From the NCBI GenBank assembly GCA_031288215.1, contig JAITRV010000307.1:1-11290 (forward strand): DNA of 11,290 bases. The letters are read 5' to 3'. Below are positions 6,841 to 11,290 of this stretch, piece after piece (the first letter of the stretch is position 1; each line of letters opens with the position of its first letter). Source of the DNA: Spirochaetaceae bacterium (lineage in GTDB: Bacteria > Spirochaetota > Spirochaetia > Treponematales > Breznakiellaceae). The notes below the pieces were generated by a model. That model was not told where the DNA came from and made no database searches. It was given only the letters and a program-made list of their open reading frames with translations. Position numbers and translations under genes: made by a program.

Positions 6841-8595
6841 TTACGCAGGATCATCCAGGCTTGAGATCTCCCGCCGCTCCCCATTGCCGCCCAGGGCTAT
6901 CCACCGGGTCTCCCAGCCTTCCAGACTCAGCGGCCCCAGGGCGTCGAAGGGCGGCGCATCGGCCATGAACCGGGCCGGGGCGGAACCCAGGTTGTGGAGG
7001 CAGAGGACCCGGCGGCCCGCGGGTTCCGGGCCCCGGAGGACCGCAAAGACCGCCCCGGCGGCGTCGGGGATGCGGTGGGGCGCGGTGGGGATAAAGGCTT
7101 CTTCAGCGGCCCGGAAATCCAGGAAGCGGCCAAAGAGGCGGTATACCCGGCCCCGGAAGGAGCGGGGGTCTTCCAATTCAGCCTCCAGGAGGTCTATGGG
7201 GGGCTTCTCCCGGTTGATGGCCCGGTTAGATCCCCGGAGGGCCGGCCCTTCCTTCCAGGCCCGGGAGCCGACCCAGCTATGGAAGTACACCGCCGGAAGC
7301 CCCGGCAGGGAGAGGAGGACGGCCTGGGCCGCGATAAAGGCCCGGGCCCGGAGCCGGACCCCCTCGTCCCCGCATAACCGCGCCCCCAGGCTTTCGGGGG
7401 CCACCATATCCGCATAGGAACAGTTAAGCTCGTAGGGGACGGGGCCTCCGGCGCCGCTCTTGTAGGAGACCAGGGCCCCCCGCCGCTGGGCCTCCTCAAT
7501 GACGGCGGCAAAGGCGGCCTCCTCCACCAGGCCCCGGGCGGGGGTCAGCCCCACCCCGTCGTGGCTGGCCAGGAAGTTGAGGAAGATCCGCCCCTCCCGG
7601 GCCGGGGGCAGGGTCCGCGCCCAGGCGCGGAGGGGGGCCCCATCCCCGGAGATGGCGGTGTAGAGGACCAGGGGGGGCAGGGCGAAGTTGTAGACCAGAT
7701 GGGCCTCGTCCCCGGCCCCGAAGTAGGAGATGTTCTCCTCGTGGGGCACATTGGTTTCGGTGAGGATCCGGAGGTCCAGGGCCAGATAGTCTATCAGCGC
7801 CCGGAAGAGCCGGACCACCGCATGGGTCTTGGGGTGGTGGATACAGGGGGTCCCCTCCTCCTTCCAGAGGTAGGCGATGGCGTCCAGCCGGACTATCCGG
7901 GCCCCCCGGCGGTAATATTCAAGAAAGATGGCGACGAATTCCAGCAGCACCGAGGGGTTGGAGAAGTCGTAGTCCGCCTGATCCGCGCTGAAAGTGGTCC
8001 AGACATGAAGTACCGAGCCGTCCCTCCGGGTAAAGGGGGTGAGGAGGGGATGAGTCCGGGGCCGGACCACGCCGGAGGGGTCAAAATCCCCGTCTTTCGT
8101 GATATACCAGCCCTCATAGGGCCCCTCCCCGCTGAGGAAGCCTTTGAACCAGGAACTTTCCACGCTGCCGTGGTTCAGGACGAAGTCGAAGACCATCTTA
8201 AACTGCCCGCCCAGTTCCCGGATATCCTCCCAGGTACCGAAACGGCGGTCCACCTGGCGGTAATCGATCACCGAAAAGCCGTCGTCCGAGGAATAGGGAT
8301 GAAAGGGGAGCAGGTGAAGGCAGGTAAAAGCCCCCCGGTTCCACCGGGCGAGGAAACGGGCGAGCCGGGCGAGGCCGGTTTCCCCGCCGCCGTCTGGGCC
8401 CGGGGGGCCCAGCATATCCCCGTAGGTGATGAGCAGGGCCCCATCTGAGCGGCTGCCGAACGGGGCGGGCTCCGCCCTTCCCGTCCCGGCGGCCCCGGGG
8501 GTAAGGAGGGCCATGAGGCGGAGGAACACCTCAGATCCCTGATCCCCGTAGATATATTCCAACAGGTCCTTGATTTTTTGCTTTACCGGTTCCAT
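6841..8595 (-). CDS. GH13_18 glycoside phosphorylase, glucosylglycerate phosphorylase-like
   Basis: Alpha-amylase-superfamily enzyme of the sucrose-phosphorylase subfamily, which splits alpha-glucosides with phosphate to give glucose 1-phosphate. HLLPFHPYSSDDGFSVIDY at 94-112 is typical of the subfamily. DFVLNH (137-142) is conserved region I. Asp238 in RLDAIAYLWK is the likely nucleophile, Glu280 in TETNVPHEEN the acid/base, and Asp346 in SHDG the transition-state stabiliser. The 584 residues exceed sucrose phosphorylases (about 490-505). Length and the PHEENISYFG and NRAINREKP segments look more like the YcjM/glucosylglycerate phosphorylase branch, so that substrate is my best guess. No signal peptide, so cytoplasmic. 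ATG 8595 is chosen for its AAGGAGG site 7 nt upstream. No transporter or partner enzyme lies beside it. Confidence 0.9.
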   Translation of the reverse strand: MEPVKQKIKDLLEYIYGDQGSEVFLRLMALLTPGAAGTGRAEPAPFGSRSDGALLITYGDMLGPPGPDGGGETGLARLARFLARWNRGAFTCLHLLPFHPYSSDDGFSVIDYRQVDRRFGTWEDIRELGGQFKMVFDFVLNHGSVESSWFKGFLSGEGPYEGWYITKDGDFDPSGVVRPRTHPLLTPFTRRDGSVLHVWTTFSADQADYDFSNPSVLLEFVAIFLEYYRRGARIVRLDAIAYLWKEEGTPCIHHPKTHAVVRLFRALIDYLALDLRILTETNVPHEENISYFGAGDEAHLVYNFALPPLVLYTAISGDGAPLRAWARTLPPAREGRIFLNFLASHDGVGLTPARGLVEEAAFAAVIEEAQRRGALVSYKSGAGGPVPYELNCSYADMVAPESLGARLCGDEGVRLRARAFIAAQAVLLSLPGLPAVYFHSWVGSRAWKEGPALRGSNRAINREKPPIDLLEAELEDPRSFRGRVYRLFGRFLDFRAAEEAFIPTAPHRIPDAAGAVFAVLRGPEPAGRRVLCLHNLGSAPARFMADAPPFDALGPLSLEGWETRWIALGGNGERREISSLDDPA

Positions 8596-8602
8596 AGGGT
8601 AT

Positions 8603-8620
8603 CCTCCTTTTTCCATTATA
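8603..8620 (-). promoter_or_regulatory. -10 box and ribosome-binding site of the phosphorylase gene
   Basis: On the minus strand a perfect TATAAT (8620-8615) is followed at once by the strong ribosome-binding site AAGGAGG (8609-8603) and, 7 nt later, by ATG 8595. No good -35 is seen: TTTTTG (8643-8638) at 17 bp matches poorly. If the -10 is used, the leader would be only about 13 nt and the Shine-Dalgarno would sit at its extreme 5' end. The site decides the start against upstream in-frame codons. Confidence 0.55.
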
Positions 8621-8637
8621 CTGCATGTCCGGGAAAA

Positions 8638-8683
8638 CAAAAAGGCGGACCTTGAGGGGGGTAGCGGAGGAAGCCCTCCAAGG
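8638..8683 (-). terminator. Possible weak terminator of the omptin-like gene
   Basis: On the minus strand a 10-bp stem (arms 8683-8674 and 8659-8650; one mismatch, one G-U pair, 14-nt loop) is followed after 6 nt by a run of five T (8643-8639). It lies about 120 nt after the stop of the omptin-like gene, just before the -10 box of the phosphorylase gene. The large loop and the gap before the T run make it a poor match to the intrinsic model. Confidence 0.35.
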
Positions 8684-8803
8684 GGCCCCTTCAGGGGGCT
8701 TTGAGCCCTTCAGCGGGCTTCCGGAGCGAGGGGGGGCGACGGGAAGTCCTCCCTCCCGGAACCAGGCGGGGAAACAAGCCCCCCCTTTTCTGAAAGAAAC
8801 GGC
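8641..8803. other. GC-rich non-coding gap with imperfect repeats
   Basis: The 163 bp between the omptin-like gene and the phosphorylase promoter carry no convincing gene. They include two neighbouring copies of a CCCTTCAG(G/C)GGGCTT element (8688-8702 and 8706-8720), each partly self-complementary, plus G-tracts at 8656-8661 and 8731-8737. A 60-codon forward frame here lacks a ribosome-binding site and is mostly low complexity. The gap probably contains the 3' end structure of the omptin-like transcript. Confidence 0.4.
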
Positions 8804-9775
8804 TTAGAAGCGGACCGTCAACGAAAGTCCCCCGTCCAGGACGTAATAGGAGGCGCCCCCCCCCTTAGGGGAGCTGTCGGTAGCGCCGTTGATGGTGTAC
8901 ATCGACCGGGTGGCTCCCCGGGAACCCCGGATAAACCGGTAGGAAAGGTTCAGGGAAATATCGAACCGTTCATGGGGGGAAAAAACAAGCTCCCCCTGGG
9001 GTTCCATGAAGAGGCCGAAATATACTGAATCGATGAACTGGAGGCTCCGCTGCCAATGGTCGTCCAGGGCGACTCCCATGATTAAGGGACTTATTTGAAA
9101 AGAGAGGCCGGCGTTCAGGTACTTGGAAATGAAAACATGCAGGGACAGGCCCGGAGCAAAGATCAGCCAATCCTGGGAGTAAGCGATTCCCGGCCCAAAG
9201 AACGGCTCCTTGGGAAGACTGGGATCCCAGGGCTGGTACTCATCATTTATTTGTTCCGCATACTGCTTATAGCCGTCCCTGGAGACCCAGTAGAAATTCA
9301 TATAATGAAGCGCGCCATACGCCTGCACCCACATCTTGGAAAAAAACGGCAGGGAGAGTCCCGCGGTCAGATCAAAAAACCATGCCCCCTCGGTATAATT
9401 TTCATGGCGGGATAAATGGGACAAGGCATTCTTCGGCGCCAGCCAATCCCGGTCCTCCATAAGTCCCGTCTTCCCGGGCAATCCGGCTTGTAACGCGGCA
9501 CGGAAAAAAAAGCCCTTGGTCCGGGGATCCACGGGGGCATAATCCACCACGACCCCCCAATAAAAGAGGGGTTTCAGGTCCCAGAGCAGTTCACTGAGTT
9601 TTGTATCGCTGCTCGAATTTACATACACGATCTCTTCCACCTGCCCGTATTTAGTCCCCATGGTAAAATCCAGGGACACGGTATAGGAAGACGGCAACAA
9701 GACGGCCGTTTCCCTTTGCCCGTAAAGGGGAAAGAGTGCCAGGATCGACAGACTCAGGACGAGGAAGGGCTTCAT
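8804..9775 (-). CDS. Omptin-family outer-membrane protease homologue
   Basis: A 323-residue exported beta-barrel resembling omptins (peptidase family A26; E. coli OmpT has 317). A signal peptide (MKPFLVLSLSILALFPLYGQ) precedes alternating beta strands, and the protein ends in the aromatic LTVRF typical of outer-membrane barrels. Omptin landmarks are in register: VEEIVYV near 46, LSELLWD (60-66), the DRDW block with Asp108 and Asp110, SRH (122-124) then FDL, and DDH with Asp238 and His240. These correspond to the OmpT catalytic residues Asp103/Asp105 and Asp230/His232 (precursor numbering), so proteolytic activity at the cell surface is plausible. Omptins need rough lipopolysaccharide, which would be notable if this is a spirochaete. 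ATG 9775 begins the signal peptide; upstream in-frame codons add a non-signal extension. Probably monocistronic. Confidence 0.78.
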   Translation of the reverse strand: MKPFLVLSLSILALFPLYGQRETAVLLPSSYTVSLDFTMGTKYGQVEEIVYVNSSSDTKLSELLWDLKPLFYWGVVVDYAPVDPRTKGFFFRAALQAGLPGKTGLMEDRDWLAPKNALSHLSRHENYTEGAWFFDLTAGLSLPFFSKMWVQAYGALHYMNFYWVSRDGYKQYAEQINDEYQPWDPSLPKEPFFGPGIAYSQDWLIFAPGLSLHVFISKYLNAGLSFQISPLIMGVALDDHWQRSLQFIDSVYFGLFMEPQGELVFSPHERFDISLNLSYRFIRGSRGATRSMYTINGATDSSPKGGGASYYVLDGGLSLTVRF

Positions 9776-9781
9776 CTTCCC

Positions 9782-9810
9782 AGGATACCCTAAAAACGCG
9801 GTCCTATCAA
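9782..9810 (-). promoter_or_regulatory. Candidate promoter of the omptin-like gene
   Basis: On the minus strand TTGATA (9810-9805, five of six matches) is followed by a 17-bp spacer and TATCCT (9787-9782, four of six). The expected start of transcription falls close to 9775, the first base of the chosen ATG. The message could therefore be leaderless or nearly so, in keeping with the absence of a well-spaced Shine-Dalgarno (only GGGAAG directly against the ATG). Confidence 0.5.
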
Positions 9811-9833
9811 GCGCCAGGCCGGGGCCGCGCCAC

Positions 9834-9863
9834 AAAAAACCCTCCCGGAAGGGAGGGTTTTTC
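9834..9863. terminator. Bidirectional intrinsic terminator
   Basis: A perfect 12-bp inverted repeat (arms 9835-9846 and 9851-9862) has a GGAA loop. The stem is flanked by A and T runs, so it works in either orientation. Its main job is probably to end the minus-strand surface-protein transcript, whose stop codon is 67 bp away. It also insulates the omptin-like promoter just downstream. Confidence 0.85.
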
Positions 9864-9907
9864 CCGCGCCGGAGGCGCGGGGCGGCTCAACGCAGAGCGT
9901 TGGGCCG
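9863..9907. repeat. Two adjacent stable hairpins after the surface-protein gene
   Basis: An 8-bp stem with a GGA loop (9863-9881) and an 11-bp stem with an AGA loop (9883-9907, one G-U pair) stand side by side with the terminator at 9835-9862. A weaker 5-bp stem overlaps the stop codon (9913-9928). In the surface-protein transcript they would form a compact structured 3' end, perhaps protecting the mRNA. No T runs follow these two stems, so they are not terminators themselves. Confidence 0.65.
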
Positions 9908-9928
9908 GTGTGGCGCGATCAGCCGCGC

Positions 9929-11290
9929 TTAGGGAAAGTCTACATCGTCGTAGTCAATCACGATCTTCGCAACAGGGGTGAGGGTACCACTACCACCCAC
10001 CTCCGCAATATCAAGGGTGATTTCCTTCGGATCAGCTTCGCTCCAGGTCAGTATCCCATGGGTTTTGTGAGTACTGAACGTACCGGCATTGTACTTCTTC
10101 CATTTAAACGCGACCGTCTTGGCCGTGTTTATATACACATCCGGCGCATCCTCCGGCTGAGGCGCCGTTATCAGCGTATTGGTCACAAAATAAGTATTCG
10201 GATTCGTATTTGACCCTGCGTTAAGGTAGGTCGCGCCGGCATAATACAACAGGCCGAGGGTCGTGGTCTTTATCGCGTAGGTCTTAGTGGTGGGCGCCGT
10301 GAGCACCGCGCCCAGGTCTACGGCCAGATCGCTAAACTTGCCACCCAGTGCAGTGGCTCCGTCACCCGCCGTACCCCAATTAGCTGTAGTCGGCACGGGG
10401 GAGGTCTGGCCGGACTGCGACGCAACCGTGCGGGTAAGCGTCGGCACGCCGTCGCTCCGAAGCTCTTTCACCGCGGCGGTCAACTGAAGGTAAGTAGCCG
10501 TCCCACCTATAGCGGTCCCCTGGTCAGTGTCGGAAAGGGGATAAGCCGCCTTAACATCCTCCTTCCTATACACGCCGGTACCCGTTGCCACGATTTTCCC
10601 GGTCTCGGTCACGGTCACCGTGCTCCCTACGGTGAGAGTCCCGCTCTCTACCGTGAGGGTCTTGTCGGCGGGTACCAAGAGGGGGCCGCTTCCCGCCAGG
10701 GTCAGGTTGCCCTTGGTGGCTTTCACGGTCACCGAGTCGGACAGCGTTACCGTTGTCGTTCCTGATGCAGAAAGTGTCGCTCCTGAGAGGTCAAGCTTGT
10801 CTGAAAGGGTCACACTGCTCGTCGTAATGGCGACCTCCCCGGTGACCACAACCTTAGCGATGCTGATGGTCAGGGTGGCGGCATCCACCGTCAGCGTCTT
10901 CGTCACCAGGAGGTTTCCTGCACCGCTGATACCGGAAAGCTCCGACGCCTTAATAGATGCAATCGCCGCCGTCGTGTCTGCAGCTATTGTGGTGATGTCA
11001 TTGGCCGAAGCCGCCACCGTAGCCTCCTTGCCCCCGGTTATCACCTCCGCCTCTACATTTTTTGGAGGCACATAGGTAGTCGCCGCCCCCAGGCTAATCT
11101 TCCCGGTTCCCTCACGGGTAATCGTTGCCTCCGATGCGTCAATGATTAAGGGAGTAGCGGCAGCGGTTTTTACCGTTACCCCGTCCAAAATCTTAACCTT
11201 CACCGTTTTGAAGTCAAGCGTACCGAAGTTTTCAGTATCCGTTATCTCCACCGATACCTCCGCTGCCCTCGCCGCCTGTACTGATGAATT
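9929..11290 (-). CDS. C-terminal part of a large repetitive beta-rich surface protein (partial)
   Basis: The frame is open to the window edge, so only the last 453 codons are present, ending with TAA at 9931-9929; GTG 11251 is not the real start. The protein is very rich in Thr, Ala, Val, Gly and Ser with few aromatics. It has a run of short beta-strand units (about residues 120-275 of the fragment) with recurring TLTV, VTLS and TVTV patterns separated by G-, S- or D-containing turns. This looks like a beta-solenoid or stacked-repeat passenger of a secreted or surface-anchored protein. The last 175 residues are less repetitive, with a Tyr/Lys-richer end closing in VIDYDDVDFP. I see no membrane anchor, LPxTG motif or autotransporter barrel in this part. 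Base composition is lower in G+C than the genes to the left. Adhesin-like is inference only. Confidence 0.7.
   Translation of the reverse strand, partial: NSSVQAARAAEVSVEITDTENFGTLDFKTVKVKILDGVTVKTAAATPLIIDASEATITREGTGKISLGAATTYVPPKNVEAEVITGGKEATVAASANDITTIAADTTAAIASIKASELSGISGAGNLLVTKTLTVDAATLTISIAKVVVTGEVAITTSSVTLSDKLDLSGATLSASGTTTVTLSDSVTVKATKGNLTLAGSGPLLVPADKTLTVESGTLTVGSTVTVTETGKIVATGTGVYRKEDVKAAYPLSDTDQGTAIGGTATYLQLTAAVKELRSDGVPTLTRTVASQSGQTSPVPTTANWGTAGDGATALGGKFSDLAVDLGAVLTAPTTKTYAIKTTTLGLLYYAGATYLNAGSNTNPNTYFVTNTLITAPQPEDAPDVYINTAKTVAFKWKKYNAGTFSTHKTHGILTWSEADPKEITLDIAEVGGSGTLTPVAKIVIDYDDVDFP

Noticed and set aside
6122..7417. 431-codon + strand frame spanning the CPBP gene and beyond
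   Set aside because: Arg/Pro-rich out-of-frame translation; the CPBP motifs are in another frame with a proper ribosome-binding site.
7561..8448. 295-codon + strand open frame opposite the phosphorylase gene
   Set aside because: Low-complexity Gly/Pro/Glu-rich shadow of a gene with intact catalytic motifs.
8625..8807. 60-codon + strand frame in the gap upstream of the phosphorylase gene
   Set aside because: No ribosome-binding site, low complexity, and the region is better explained as a 3' UTR with a promoter.
10620..11075. 151-codon + strand frame opposite the surface-protein gene
   Set aside because: Val/Ser/Thr-rich complement of a Thr/Ala-repeat gene; no start signal.

Overview
The window is compact, GC-rich bacterial chromosome (by eye about 65-70% G+C in most genes). 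It carries housekeeping genes, a divergent gene, a carbohydrate-active enzyme and two cell-surface genes. No rRNA, tRNA, CRISPR array or insertion sequence is visible. The mixture suggests a Gram-negative-type spirochaete, possibly a GC-rich relative of Treponema: a YcgR-type PilZ protein, ComEC without its nuclease domain, a GH13_18 phosphorylase, an outer-membrane beta-barrel and a Thr/Ala/Val-rich surface protein. This assignment is inference from overall resemblance and was not tested by a search.

Layout. Positions 1-114 hold the last codons of a + strand gene and its strong intrinsic terminator. From 6144 down to 178 a single minus-strand operon of six tightly packed genes runs from a near-consensus sigma70-type promoter: a membrane-anchored YcgR/PilZ c-di-GMP receptor, comEC (DNA-uptake channel), rsmA/ksgA (16S rRNA dimethylase), yggS (PLP homeostasis), a small membrane protein of unknown function, and an rluD-type 23S pseudouridine synthase. 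Gaps of 17 and 4 nt, overlaps of 4 and 8 nt, and one directly abutting junction point to one transcript with translational coupling.

The divergent + strand gene at 6180 encodes a CPBP-family intramembrane metalloprotease. The gap between it and the PilZ gene holds three tandem 13-bp repeats overlapping the -35 box of the operon promoter, a possible shared operator. It converges on a minus-strand GH13_18 glycoside phosphorylase (6841-8595, resembling glucosylglycerate phosphorylase). Upstream of that is a 323-residue outer-membrane barrel whose sequence and catalytic residues match omptin proteases (8804-9775). The right end (9929 to the edge) is the C-terminal part of a large, repetitive, beta-rich surface protein, followed by a run of three strong hairpins, one of them a bidirectional terminator.

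The operon joins a second-messenger receptor, DNA uptake and ribosome maturation. The rest is independent single genes facing the envelope or carbon metabolism. Nothing here is a clear multi-gene novel system. The items most worth checking are the omptin homologue, the iteron-like operator, and the PilZ-headed comEC operon.
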